A stretch of DNA of 64,000 nt from an uncultured Treponema sp. GTDB lineage: Bacteria > Spirochaetota > Spirochaetia > Treponematales > Treponemataceae. The position numbers were made by a program, and so were the translations under genes. This document shows, one piece after another, positions 34,453-43,324 of the stretch. The stretch is taken from NCBI RefSeq assembly GCF_934725225.1, contig NZ_CAKVAM010000006.1:124001-188000 (forward strand), given 5' to 3'. Every line of letters starts with the position of its first letter. Within the stretch, counting starts at the first letter, position 1. The notes beneath the pieces were generated by a model. The model saw nothing but the letters and a program-made list of their open reading frames with translations, was not told where the DNA came from and made no database searches.

Positions 34453-36162
34453 TTAAAATACTGAACGGTTTGAAAGATTCTCAAGTTCCTTTATTGAAAA
34501 ATGAGAAAGCATTTCCTTAATAACTGGAATTTGCTTTGGAATCATGCTTAAATTTCTAACGCCCATTCCGACAAGAATAACTGCGCTTTCTTTGTTGCCC
34601 GCCATTTCTCCGCAGACAGAAAGAGGAATGTTGAATTTTTCAGCATTTAAAATTGTGTTTTTTATCATGCGCAAAACGGCAAGACTGAATTCATTGTACA
34701 GCGGATTCACAGCCTGATTTTCACGGTCAACGCCAAGAACATACTGGGTCAAGTCATTTGTTCCAAGCGAAAAAAATTTCGAGTATGGAGCAAGACAGTC
34801 CGCGCAAATTGCAGCAGCGGCGGTTTCGACCATTATTCCAATCGGAACATCTGGATTAAAAGGAATATTGTCTTCCTTTAAAGAAATGCGGATTCCTTTT
34901 GCAATTCCAAGGGCAGTTTCAACTTGCGAAACATCCGTAATCAGCGGAAGCATAATTCTCAAATTTCCGTAGACGCTCGCACGGTACAAAGCCCGCAGCT
35001 GAGTTCTAAAAACAGAAGGACAGTAAAGAGACATTCTTATTGCGCGTAATCCCATCAGCGGATTTTTTTCGGAAAAGGCAGGAATATCAGAGCCTTCAAC
35101 AATTTTGTCTCCGCCCGCATCAAGAGTTCTTATAGTAACAGGTTTGTCGCCCATTATTTGCAGAACACGCTTGTAGGCTTCAAACTGCGCATCTTCGCTC
35201 ATGGAATTTGTGTAAGAAGACGAAGACTGCTTGTTAAATTTTTGCGCGGAATTCATAAAAAGAAATTCTGTTCTAAAAAGTCCGATTCCGTCCGCGCCAT
35301 TATCCAACGCAAGCTGAGCTTCTTCCGGAGTTCCGATATTCGCATAAAGTTTAAAAATAGTTCCGTCTTCAGTTGCCGCAGGAACATCCTTGAATTTCTG
35401 AAGGTTGACTCTATATTTTTGCTCGGAAACAATTTTTGCATTTGCGCTTGTCAAAGTCGCCGCATCAGGCTGAATTATAAGTTCACCGATGTTTCCATCA
35501 ACAACAATCGTTTCTCCATTCTGCGCAAGATTCGCCGCATCTTCAATTCCAACAACAACAGGAATTCCGTAGCTTTTTGCAAGAATGGCTACGTGGCACG
35601 CGCTGCTTCCTTCTGTAAGAGCAAGCCCGGCAATTTTCCGTTTTCCAAGAATTACTGTGTCGCTGGTTTTCATAGAGCGGCCGATAATAACTGCACCGTC
35701 AGGAACAAGCCAAATGTCAAACGGATGATAGTCAAGCAAAATATCAAGGACACGGTTAAAAACATCTTCAATGTCCTGTGCGCGCTCCGCCAAATATCCG
35801 TTGTGGCTGTTGCGAAGCATATCCGCATATTCCCTGACTTTAAAATCCAAAGAATATTCTATATTAAGCAGTTTTTTCGAAAAGAAATCCTGAAGCTCTT
35901 TCATAAAAACAGGATCTGAAAGCATAAGCTGGTAAGTTTCAAGAACTTCACGCTGATCCTTTGTAATATCCTCGCTCGAAAGAAAATCAGAAAATTCCTT
36001 TTGAACCTGAGAGCAAGCGTCAGTCAGCCTTTGCCATTCAATATCAACTTCCTGAGCAGAGATTTTTCTTTTGGGGATTTTTCGTTCCTGCTCGTCTGGA
36101 AGAACAAATGCTTTTCCAATTCCGATTCCTTCGGCAGCAGAAATACCAAGGATTACATTCAT
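34453..36162 (-). CDS. ptsI: Phosphoenolpyruvate-protein phosphotransferase (PTS enzyme I)
   Basis: 569 residues, the usual length. Phospho-His swivel region EGSSACHVAILAKSYGIPVVVG near residue 185 (the usual TSH is ACH here, His retained), FRTEFLFMN near 294, GGDKIVEGSDIPAFSEKNP near 350 and SLGTNDLTQYVLGVDRENQAV near 454. It transfers phosphate from PEP to HPr. No HPr, EIIA or EIIC gene is near, and der-merR-rsm22 are downstream; a regulatory PTS, as in other treponemes, is likely. Its promoter puts the -10 box six bases from the ATG with no ribosome site. Confidence 0.95.
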   Translation of the reverse strand: MNVILGISAAEGIGIGKAFVLPDEQERKIPKRKISAQEVDIEWQRLTDACSQVQKEFSDFLSSEDITKDQREVLETYQLMLSDPVFMKELQDFFSKKLLNIEYSLDFKVREYADMLRNSHNGYLAERAQDIEDVFNRVLDILLDYHPFDIWLVPDGAVIIGRSMKTSDTVILGKRKIAGLALTEGSSACHVAILAKSYGIPVVVGIEDAANLAQNGETIVVDGNIGELIIQPDAATLTSANAKIVSEQKYRVNLQKFKDVPAATEDGTIFKLYANIGTPEEAQLALDNGADGIGLFRTEFLFMNSAQKFNKQSSSSYTNSMSEDAQFEAYKRVLQIMGDKPVTIRTLDAGGDKIVEGSDIPAFSEKNPLMGLRAIRMSLYCPSVFRTQLRALYRASVYGNLRIMLPLITDVSQVETALGIAKGIRISLKEDNIPFNPDVPIGIMVETAAAAICADCLAPYSKFFSLGTNDLTQYVLGVDRENQAVNPLYNEFSLAVLRMIKNTILNAEKFNIPLSVCGEMAGNKESAVILVGMGVRNLSMIPKQIPVIKEMLSHFSIKELENLSNRSVF

Positions 36163-36168
36163 TCTGAT

Positions 36169-36197
36169 ATAATAACGTCAAACAAAATGATAGTCAA
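36169..36197 (-). promoter_or_regulatory. Leaderless promoter of the ptsI operon
   Basis: Minus strand: TTGACT (36192-36197), 17-base spacer, TATTAT (36169-36174), six bases, ATG at 36162. No Shine-Dalgarno can fit in this space. Confidence 0.75.
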
Positions 36198-36252
36198 CTT
36201 TTAAGGAAATTTCAAAGTTGACCAAACAAAAATCCGCAGAAAAAAATCTTTA

Positions 36253-36281
36253 TTGCCTACAGAAATATTATCTGCTATAAT
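36253..36281 (+). promoter_or_regulatory. Leaderless promoter of the GGDEF gene
   Basis: TTGCCT (36253-36258), 17-base spacer, extended -10 TGCTATAAT (hexamer 36276-36281), nine bases, ATG at 36291. It is back to back with the ptsI promoter. Confidence 0.7.
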
Positions 36282-36290
36282 TATAATGTT

Positions 36291-38261
36291 ATGCGTCTAA
36301 GGAAGAGAATTGCAATCATAGTTGACTATCTTGAAACAGAATACACAAACCGCGCAGTCGAAGGAGCGCAAAATTTCCTGAAAAAACATAATGCGGAGCT
36401 TGTTGTCTTTCCAATCGGAACAATGAACGCCGTAAATTTCAACTATGAATATCAGAATCTTGCTGTCGCTTCCCACATAAATTCCAACAATGTTGACGGA
36501 ATGATTTTTTTAACCTGCACACAGCTCAACAATGTTTCAACTGAATATTTGCGGATGTACTTAAAGTCATTTTCTCCGCTGCCGGTTGTTTCTGTAGGCT
36601 GCGAATTTGAAGATATTCCGAGCATAACAATTTCCTGCAAACGGAGCATGTGCCAGCTTGTAGAGCATTTAATTTTAACGCACAAAAAAAAGAATTTTGC
36701 GCTAATGACTTTGGAAGGCGAATCGCAGGAAGCACGGGAACGAGAATGCGCTTTCCGTCAGACTTTAAAAAAATATAAAATTGAATTTGACGAATCAAAA
36801 AAAATTTACGGCGGATTCACTTACGACACGGCAACTTCCGCTTTAAGAGAATACAGAGAAAGAAAAGGCGAATTTAACTTTGAAGCAATTGTCGCGCTAA
36901 ATGACGAAATGGCTTTTGCTTGCCTCGATGTCCTGAAAATGTACGATGTGAAAATTCCGCAGGAAGTAACAGTTACAGGATTCGATGACGAAATCAGAGC
37001 GGCTTGCGTAACTCCGTCGCTTACATCTATAAATCAAAATGTTGAAAAACAAACTGAAGCCGCGGCAAAACTTTTGTGCAAAATAATAAACGGTGAAAAC
37101 ACTTCAATAAAAAAGGCCATAAGTTCCTATCCAGTTTTCAGGCAGACTTGCGGATGCGTTTCACCAAAAGACACAACTGGCGTTGGAATTGGAATTAAGG
37201 GAAACAAAATTGAAGCTTCCGTAAAAAACATAATGGATTTTGGGCTGAACAAATGGTACGCAAACAGAAATAATTTTATTCAGATTATTCAGCACTACTC
37301 TACTTTGCAAGCCGAAATCACGCTGGACAGTTTAAGGCAAAGAATAAACAGCGACTTGATTTCTTACGGAATAACCGCGGCGGCAATCTGCCTTTTTGAA
37401 TCTCCAGTCTCAACTGAACGTTTTGATTTTTTTAAGTTTCCAGACAAAACTTATATTTTTTCAGCATTTGACAAGGAAAAAAATTTTATACTCAGCCACA
37501 ATGCGGAAAAAATTTACTTTGACCCAAAATCAAAAATGCTCCCAGATGAAATTTTTTCTTCGATGGATGGAATGTATGTTTGCACTTTGTTCAACAACTC
37601 GCTGATTTACGGCTACATAGTTTACAGGCCTGGCGACTACGATTCTTCCGTTTACTCGATGGTTTGCAAAATGATTTCATCCAGCATCGCAAACGCAGTT
37701 ACTTTCAGCCAGGCAAAAAACAAACTTAAAAAACTCGAAAAAGACTACAACAAAATCTGCGCGGTTTCTGTTACGGACGAGCTTACAGGACTTTTAAACA
37801 GACGCGGATTTATTTCCATAAGCTCAAGAATTCTTGAAACCGCCATGAACAGCGGACAAAGCGGACTTGTTCTTTTTGGCGACATTGACGGGCTGAAAAA
37901 AATAAACGACACACATGGGCACGCCGCAGGAGACAGAGCCATAAAAAATGAAGCCGAACTTTTAAAGAAAACGTTCCGCTCCTCAGATGCAATCGCGCGT
38001 CTTGGCGGAGATGAATTTGCAATACTCGCAGCCGGGCTCAATCAGGAAAATTTTTCAAAGCTAAAAGACAGGCTTCAAGTTTATTGCGACGAATACAACA
38101 AAAATTCAGGAGAGCCTTTCACGCTTTCAATAAGCATAGGTTCGGCTCCGTTCGGCGGAAAAAGCGGCTACGACATAAATTCCTTGCTTGAATATGCCGA
38201 CTCAGTTTTGTACAAAGAAAAACAAAAAAAATACGGATTTAAATTTAAAGGTAGAAAATGA
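36291..38261 (+). CDS. Diguanylate cyclase with LacI-type sugar-sensor domain
   Basis: 656 residues, cytoplasmic (no signal peptide or membrane helix). Residues 5-290 are the effector-binding half of a LacI regulator (IAIIVDYLETEYTNRAVEGA, IVALNDEMAFACLDVLK, VTVTGFDDEIRAACVTPSLTSI) with the helix-turn-helix absent. A middle GAF-like region (about 310-470) and a short coiled coil follow, then a GGDEF domain with an intact RLGGDEF active site (GGDEF at 572-576) and an RSSD inhibitory site five residues before it. So it should make cyclic di-GMP in response to a small ligand, probably a sugar. It is divergent from ptsI and overlaps the next gene by four bases. Confidence 0.85.
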   Translation: MRLRKRIAIIVDYLETEYTNRAVEGAQNFLKKHNAELVVFPIGTMNAVNFNYEYQNLAVASHINSNNVDGMIFLTCTQLNNVSTEYLRMYLKSFSPLPVVSVGCEFEDIPSITISCKRSMCQLVEHLILTHKKKNFALMTLEGESQEARERECAFRQTLKKYKIEFDESKKIYGGFTYDTATSALREYRERKGEFNFEAIVALNDEMAFACLDVLKMYDVKIPQEVTVTGFDDEIRAACVTPSLTSINQNVEKQTEAAAKLLCKIINGENTSIKKAISSYPVFRQTCGCVSPKDTTGVGIGIKGNKIEASVKNIMDFGLNKWYANRNNFIQIIQHYSTLQAEITLDSLRQRINSDLISYGITAAAICLFESPVSTERFDFFKFPDKTYIFSAFDKEKNFILSHNAEKIYFDPKSKMLPDEIFSSMDGMYVCTLFNNSLIYGYIVYRPGDYDSSVYSMVCKMISSSIANAVTFSQAKNKLKKLEKDYNKICAVSVTDELTGLLNRRGFISISSRILETAMNSGQSGLVLFGDIDGLKKINDTHGHAAGDRAIKNEAELLKKTFRSSDAIARLGGDEFAILAAGLNQENFSKLKDRLQVYCDEYNKNSGEPFTLSISIGSAPFGGKSGYDINSLLEYADSVLYKEKQKKYGFKFKGRK

Positions 38262-38752
38262 AAATCGAAGCGAAATTTTATTCAGAAAAAAACAAAATTT
38301 ATTTTTTAAACGGAACTGAACTCGACACAAAAAATGCAAAACTCATAGACGGAAAATTCTGCAAAAATAATTTCGAGCCGGAAGAAAACGCGCTTTATTC
38401 TATAAACGTTGCGCAAGAACTTATAGGCTCAGAAGAAAACGCAAACGAAGAATTTCTTGCAGAATTCAGAGACTGGCTAAAAAAACTTGAAGAAAAAAAT
38501 TCATTTGCGGTGATAATTCCTTCCACGGAAAAAAATCCTGCAACTCAAGAAGAAAAAGAGATTTTCACGGCAAGTTTCAAGCATTGCGCAAGAAGAATAA
38601 AAGACTGTGAAAACGTAATAGGCTTTTCAGTTCCAGAAAATGTTGCGCCGGATTTTTTTATTTCAGAATTGAAAGCAAAACACGGACATTACATCTTTTT
38701 TAGCGCGGATGAAAATCTTCTTGCTTCTGATGAAAAAATCGCAAAGCTTTAA
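38258..38752 (+). CDS. Uncharacterised protein coupled to the GGDEF gene
   Basis: 164 residues, soluble, acidic, family not recognised. The ATG overlaps the stop codon of the diguanylate cyclase gene (ATGA), which implies translational coupling. The sequence alternates charged helices and short strands (NSFAVIIPSTE, NVIGFSVPEN, HYIFFSADEN) and could be a compact alpha/beta fold. It could be a partner or output protein of the cyclase, but only the coupling supports this. Confidence 0.7.
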   Translation: MKIEAKFYSEKNKIYFLNGTELDTKNAKLIDGKFCKNNFEPEENALYSINVAQELIGSEENANEEFLAEFRDWLKKLEEKNSFAVIIPSTEKNPATQEEKEIFTASFKHCARRIKDCENVIGFSVPENVAPDFFISELKAKHGHYIFFSADENLLASDEKIAKL

Positions 38753-38937
38753 GACAAAATTCTTTAGCTTCAACAAAATATCATTATCTGCGAAATAACG
38801 CAACGATTTCAAAAGTTTTTCAGTAAATTCTCTTGAACATTTTTTTATTTTTTGTCAAAATAAAGAAAAAGTTGAACGAATCCTGTTTATTTATTAAATT
38901 TTTCAAGAGGAAAAACAACTTTTATGGAGAATATACC

Positions 38938-39705
38938 ATGGATTATGAGCACAACTACTTTATCAAACTTGTTGCAGGAACTGTAGCTTTCAGCGTGTTT
39001 TTTGTAGCTCTTTGTGTATGCACTCTTGTTTTTATCCCTGCTGAAAAGCCAGTTGAAAATACCGTGGCTTCAGAAAATGTTCAAACTGAACCAGCGCAGG
39101 AGCAAACTGTAAATTACGAATCAATTTTTGACAAGGAATATCCTGAGCTTGTAATTGAAACAAAAAGCAAAGACGATGCCGGTCTTATTCTTTACAAGCA
39201 GCCGCAAAGCAGAGCCGCAGTTGAATGGTACTACTCAAGAGTTGTAAACAGCCGTGAAGTTGCGCAGGCAGTGCTTCAGTCAGCAGAAGAATTCAACATT
39301 CCGCTTTCACTTGCGTTTGCCCTCGCCCACACCGAAAGCAACTTCAAAGTAACGGCAATGCACAAAAATACAAATGGAAGCATCGACCGCGGACTTTTCC
39401 AGCTGAACAACACAAGTTTTCCAAAGCTTGAAGAATCTGATTTTTACGATCCGAAAACTTCCGCACATTACGGACTTTCACATTTGAGATTTTGCCTGAA
39501 CACAGCAGGAAACGAAATCGCGGCTCTTGCAATGTACAATGCCGGAGCAAACAAAGTAAGAAAAAACAGCACGCCTCAGATTACGCTTGATTATATTTCT
39601 AAAATCCAGAATTACAAGCGCGACCTTGAAGACAATTTTGCAGTTGAAGTTTTGACTTTGTACAATACAGAAACTCAGAAAAATTTGCTTGCAAAAAAGT
39701 TCTAG
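38938..39705 (+). CDS. Membrane-anchored lytic transglycosylase (SLT domain)
   Basis: 255 residues. A single N-terminal membrane helix (about 9-33), a Glu/Gln/Thr-rich linker, then a Slt-type lysozyme fold: LSLAFALAHTESNFKVTAMH (catalytic Glu in HTES), DRGLFQLNN and IAALAMYNAGANKVRK. It cuts peptidoglycan glycan strands with 1,6-anhydro ring formation. ATG 38938 has TGGAGA seven bases upstream, so the longer in-frame reading from 38833 was rejected. Its TAG shares CTAG with the stop codon of birA on the other strand. Confidence 0.85.
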   Translation: MDYEHNYFIKLVAGTVAFSVFFVALCVCTLVFIPAEKPVENTVASENVQTEPAQEQTVNYESIFDKEYPELVIETKSKDDAGLILYKQPQSRAAVEWYYSRVVNSREVAQAVLQSAEEFNIPLSLAFALAHTESNFKVTAMHKNTNGSIDRGLFQLNNTSFPKLEESDFYDPKTSAHYGLSHLRFCLNTAGNEIAALAMYNAGANKVRKNSTPQITLDYISKIQNYKRDLEDNFAVEVLTLYNTETQKNLLAKKF

Positions 39706-40550
39706 CCTAAAAATGAATGAAGCGTAACTTCGCCGGAATGAAGAATTTTTTTTGTTCCGTCAGCAAGTTCAACTAAAAGCCCTGCGTCATCAGTAATGTC
39801 CAGGGCTTTCGCTTTAAATGATTTTTCCTGACCAATCACAGGCAAAACGTCCAGTTCCTTTCCAAGCAAAAAAGAAAGATTTTTATATTCTGGAATAATA
39901 TTTTCACCGGAATTTAAAATCGCGGTTATTTCATCCATGCAGCAAAATATCAACTTCTGGCTGCTTATTTTTTTTTCAGATAAAAATTCCTCTGTGGAAA
40001 TTCCGCCGGCTTTTTTTCGAAGCTCTTCTGGAAAATCATTTTGAGTAGCAAGATTTATGCCGATTCCAACCACAGCGGCTTCAACAATTCCTTTTGAAGA
40101 ATTTACAATTCCTTCAGTTAAAATCCCGCACACTTTTTTTCCGCCGCAAAAAATATCGTTCACCCATTTTATTGAGCAGATTGTTCCAAACAATTTTTTT
40201 ATGGCGCGGCAAACTCCAACTGCAGAACTCACCGTGAACATCGCAGGATTTTTTATGCCGCCTTCTTTTACAACTGAAAAACTGAAATACGCTCCAGTCA
40301 AAGACGGTGAATAAAAAAAACGTCCCAAGCGTCCATGTCCGGAAGTTTGGGATTCGGCTGCAACAAGAGTATTGTTAAAGATTCCGCCGTTTTCTGTCAA
40401 AGAGCCATCTTCATTTAAAAGAGGCGACATTGCATTTCCGCGGCGGACAAGTTCGGAATTTGTGCTGTCAATTTCTTTAAACAGCTGAATTTTAAAATAT
40501 TTTTTCCAGCTACCTAAAGAAACATTTTCAGCATCAAATTCATTCGACAT
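39702..40550 (-). CDS. birA: Biotin-[acetyl-CoA-carboxylase] ligase
   Basis: 282 residues without the N-terminal repressor domain of E. coli BirA. Catalytic marks: FKEIDSTNSELVRRG, TSGHGRLGRFFYSP (biotinyl-AMP loop), IKWVNDIFCGGKKVCGIL and VGIGINL. It attaches biotin to carboxylase carrier domains. The start at 40550 overlaps the stop of the P-II-like gene as TAATG; a longer reading to 40625 would run into that gene and was rejected. Whether carboxylase genes are nearby is not visible here. Confidence 0.9.
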   Translation of the reverse strand: MSNEFDAENVSLGSWKKYFKIQLFKEIDSTNSELVRRGNAMSPLLNEDGSLTENGGIFNNTLVAAESQTSGHGRLGRFFYSPSLTGAYFSFSVVKEGGIKNPAMFTVSSAVGVCRAIKKLFGTICSIKWVNDIFCGGKKVCGILTEGIVNSSKGIVEAAVVGIGINLATQNDFPEELRKKAGGISTEEFLSEKKISSQKLIFCCMDEITAILNSGENIIPEYKNLSFLLGKELDVLPVIGQEKSFKAKALDITDDAGLLVELADGTKKILHSGEVTLHSFLG

Positions 40551-41194
40551 TATTTTTTTCCAAGAGTTGAAAAAGAATTTACAGTTGAACAGAAAACGAT
40601 TCCGCTTCCCGGTTCCTGCAAGCAAGCAAGATTTTTTACAGCGTCAAGAACTGAATCCTTTTTTTCAGAATCAACAATAATCATAAGCATTTCTTTTTCT
40701 GGAACAATGTGCATTCCAAAAAATTTGGCATCATCCTCGCGCGCAGTTCCTCTTGCGTTTATAACAGTTCCGCCACCAGCTCCAGCTTTTCTTGCCGCAG
40801 CCATCGCGTCATCTGCATAACCTTTATTCAAAATCACCGAAATTAAAGTCTGTTTTCCTTCTGACATAGCGTCGCCTTCCTTTCCTTTTATAATTCCTGC
40901 TTTTACCATTGTATCCGACTCCAAAGCGCAAAGGTAACCAAAATCTTTTTTTTCATTTTCACAGGCTTCCTGAATCGCTGAAAAAATTTTGTCTTTGTTT
41001 TCCTGCTCAACAAGAATAAGAACAATGTCCTTTGTTGTTGCTCCAAGCCCCAAAGCATCCGCAAGTCCGCTTGAAGAAATTCCTTTTCCACGCAAAACAG
41101 TTCCGCCAAAACTTCCTGCCTTTACAGCAGAATCAGAAACAAGCTCGGCTTTATTCTGCGGAACTTCAGCTAACAAAAGATAAAATGCGCTCAT
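40550..41194 (-). CDS. P-II-like signalling protein with two tandem halves
   Basis: 214 residues. Two P-II-like ferredoxin folds in a row: residues 1-105 (FYLLLAEVPQNKAELVSDSAVKAGSFGGTVLRGKG) and 110-214 (LISVILNKGYADDAMAAARKAGAGGGTVINARGT then MLMIIVDSEKKDSVLDAV). The GGTVxxARG loop in the second half resembles the base of the P-II T-loop. It follows the DUF1538 membrane gene with a four-base overlap, so it probably senses a metabolite and gates that protein. Ligand unknown. Confidence 0.8.
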   Translation of the reverse strand: MSAFYLLLAEVPQNKAELVSDSAVKAGSFGGTVLRGKGISSSGLADALGLGATTKDIVLILVEQENKDKIFSAIQEACENEKKDFGYLCALESDTMVKAGIIKGKEGDAMSEGKQTLISVILNKGYADDAMAAARKAGAGGGTVINARGTAREDDAKFFGMHIVPEKEMLMIIVDSEKKDSVLDAVKNLACLQEPGSGIVFCSTVNSFSTLGKK

Positions 41195-42711
41195 TGCTTA
41201 ACCTCCTTTTTTCTTGTCTTCAGCTTGAAAATTATTCCAAGAATCTGAATTGCAATCAGCGGAGTCATGGCAACAAGGGCAATCACTCCGAACGCTCCGG
41301 CAGCAGAATCACTTCCGCTTGCAGAAGCCGCGCCGATTGTGAATGAAAGAATAAACGTGCTAGTCATAGGACCAGACGCAACTCCGCCGGAATCAAAAGC
41401 GATTCCCATAAAAAGCGGAGGACTAAAGAAAGTCAAAAGAAGCGCAACCGCATATCCCGGAATCAAAATGTACCACAAGCTGAATCCGTACAAAATGCGA
41501 ATCATGCACAATGCGATTGAAGCCGCAACTCCAAGTGAAAGAGTCGCAAGAATAACTTTTCTTCTGATGTTTCCGCCAGTCGCAGTTTCAACTTGCTCCG
41601 TAAGAACCCAAACGGCCGGCTCTGCGCAAACCGTTATCGCCCCGAACAAAAGCGAAACTATAATTATAAGCGCAATCCAAATTCCGCCGTTGGAAAAAGC
41701 CGCCTGTCCAAGAACACTGCCAAGCATTTTTCCTGCGCTCATAAATCCGCCGTCCGCTCCAACAAGGAACAAAATCAATCCAAAAAAACAGTACAAAATT
41801 CCCTGGGCAACTTTTCGGATTTGAACTGGAGGAAGCTTTAAAAGCAGGATTTGGAAAACCGCAAACATTATTACAAGCGGAAGCATCGACATAAAAACTT
41901 CACGCACAACTTCCGGCAAGTATTCAATAAAAACTGAAAGTCCTTCCTGAAGATTGTCCGCAGAAGATTCCGCCGAACCAGAAGCCGAAGAAGATGAACC
42001 CGCGCCAGAAAGATTCAAAATCATTCCGTAGACACAAACCGCGGCAATAGGTCCGATGCTTGCAATTCCCGTAAGACCAAATGAACTGTCGCTTGTTCCG
42101 CCTTCTTTTGAAGAGCCTGCATGACGAACAGAAGCAACACCCATTCCAAGAGCCATGATAAACGGAACCGTCATAGGTCCTGTTGTCGCTCCGCCCGCAT
42201 CAAACGCCGCACCCTGAAGTTCTTTTGGGCACATGAACGCAAGAGAAAACAAAGCAATGTATGAAATAATCAAAACAGTTCTAAGATTAAGAGAAAAAAC
42301 AGTTCTGCAAAGTCCGATTGTTATAAAGAAACCTACGCCAACCGCAATGCCCAGAACAAGTCCCCATTTGTTCACATTTGAAGAAAGACTTTTTATCTGA
42401 TCAGCAAGAACTTGAACATCAGGCTCGGCAATTGTAACCATAACGCCAATCAAGAATGAAGCTGAAAGAAGCAAGGCAAGATTCTTTTTACTCGTAAGAG
42501 CCGCACCGCTCCGTTCACCTATAGGAAGGATTCCAATGTCAACGCCAAGCAGAAAAAATGTAAGCCCGACAACGACAAGAATTCCTCCTACAATAAACCT
42601 CACAATTATGTTAAGGCTTAAAGGAGCAACGGTGACCGAAAGCAAAAGAACAATCACCATAATCGGGAAGACAGAAAAAAATGTCTCCTTGAATTTTTGA
42701 AACAGGTTCAT
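41191..42711 (-). CDS. DUF1538-type multi-span membrane protein
   Basis: 506 residues with about 13 hydrophobic segments in two homologous halves, about residues 1-245 and 255-500. Each half has the pair 'LTEQVE/LADQIK' after an AEP(A/D)V segment, and AFDAGGATTGPMTVPFI or AFDSGGVASGPMTSTFI, typical of DUF1538. The duplicated inverted look suggests a transporter or channel. The cotranscribed P-II-like protein is its likely regulator; a Ser/Gly-rich loop around residue 235 separates the halves. Substrate unknown. Confidence 0.85.
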   Translation of the reverse strand: MNLFQKFKETFFSVFPIMVIVLLLSVTVAPLSLNIIVRFIVGGILVVVGLTFFLLGVDIGILPIGERSGAALTSKKNLALLLSASFLIGVMVTIAEPDVQVLADQIKSLSSNVNKWGLVLGIAVGVGFFITIGLCRTVFSLNLRTVLIISYIALFSLAFMCPKELQGAAFDAGGATTGPMTVPFIMALGMGVASVRHAGSSKEGGTSDSSFGLTGIASIGPIAAVCVYGMILNLSGAGSSSSASGSAESSADNLQEGLSVFIEYLPEVVREVFMSMLPLVIMFAVFQILLLKLPPVQIRKVAQGILYCFFGLILFLVGADGGFMSAGKMLGSVLGQAAFSNGGIWIALIIIVSLLFGAITVCAEPAVWVLTEQVETATGGNIRRKVILATLSLGVAASIALCMIRILYGFSLWYILIPGYAVALLLTFFSPPLFMGIAFDSGGVASGPMTSTFILSFTIGAASASGSDSAAGAFGVIALVAMTPLIAIQILGIIFKLKTRKKEVKQ

Positions 42712-42815
42712 AACAACTCCTCAGTATGAACGAATTAGAAAAATGCTTTTATAAAAAAGACCGCTGAAAGCTATTGCTTCCTAGTCGCATTCTAGCATTA
42801 TTTTTTTAAGCTAAA

Positions 42816-43301
42816 CTACGATAAATTTTTGTAGCAATTCCAGCCTTTTTCCCTGATTTCCTTGACCCAGCGGGCGGCAAGTTTTTTTGCACCTTCCAAG
42901 TCATGGTCTTTGTAGTTTCCGCATTCAACTTCTGTGCTTCCGGGAATTTCTTTGTCCCAAGCCGCAACTTTTTCAAGAACATTACAAAGATGCTCGGCAA
43001 TATAAGATTCCTCGTGGTCGCCCCAAACTGTAAGATAAAATCCGGTTCTGCATCCCATAGGGCTAAAGTCAATTACAATGCGCGGAAACTCATCTCTTAT
43101 ATATTCAGCAACAAGATGTTCCAAAGTGTGAATCGCTCCAGTCGGCATGAATTCCTTGTTCGGCTGACAAAAACGAACATCATACTTGCTTACAATATCG
43201 CCTTTTCTGCCAGTTTTTTCAGAAGCCAAGCGCACAAAAGGAGCTGTAACCTTTGTGTGATCCAAATTGAAACTGTCCACATTGTATTTTTTTTCAGACA
43301 T
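42816..43301 (-). CDS. luxS: S-ribosylhomocysteine lyase LuxS
   Basis: 161 residues, the normal length. HTLEH (metal-binding His residues) near 59, GCRTGFYLTVWG (catalytic Cys) near 84 and ECGNYKDHDLEGAK near 127 are the family signature. It cleaves S-ribosylhomocysteine to homocysteine and DPD, the precursor of autoinducer 2, in the activated methyl cycle. It follows a HAD phosphatase and an M18 aminopeptidase on the same strand. An AGGA ribosome site lies before the ATG. Confidence 0.96.
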   Translation of the reverse strand: MSEKKYNVDSFNLDHTKVTAPFVRLASEKTGRKGDIVSKYDVRFCQPNKEFMPTGAIHTLEHLVAEYIRDEFPRIVIDFSPMGCRTGFYLTVWGDHEESYIAEHLCNVLEKVAAWDKEIPGSTEVECGNYKDHDLEGAKKLAARWVKEIREKGWNCYKNLS

Positions 43302-43324
43302 AATTTTCCTCCATTTTTAATTTA

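Noticed and set aside
35158..35919. 253-codon plus-strand reading frame opposite ptsI
   Set aside because: Antisense shadow of ptsI with improbable composition (very rich in Arg, Asn, Phe and Ile).
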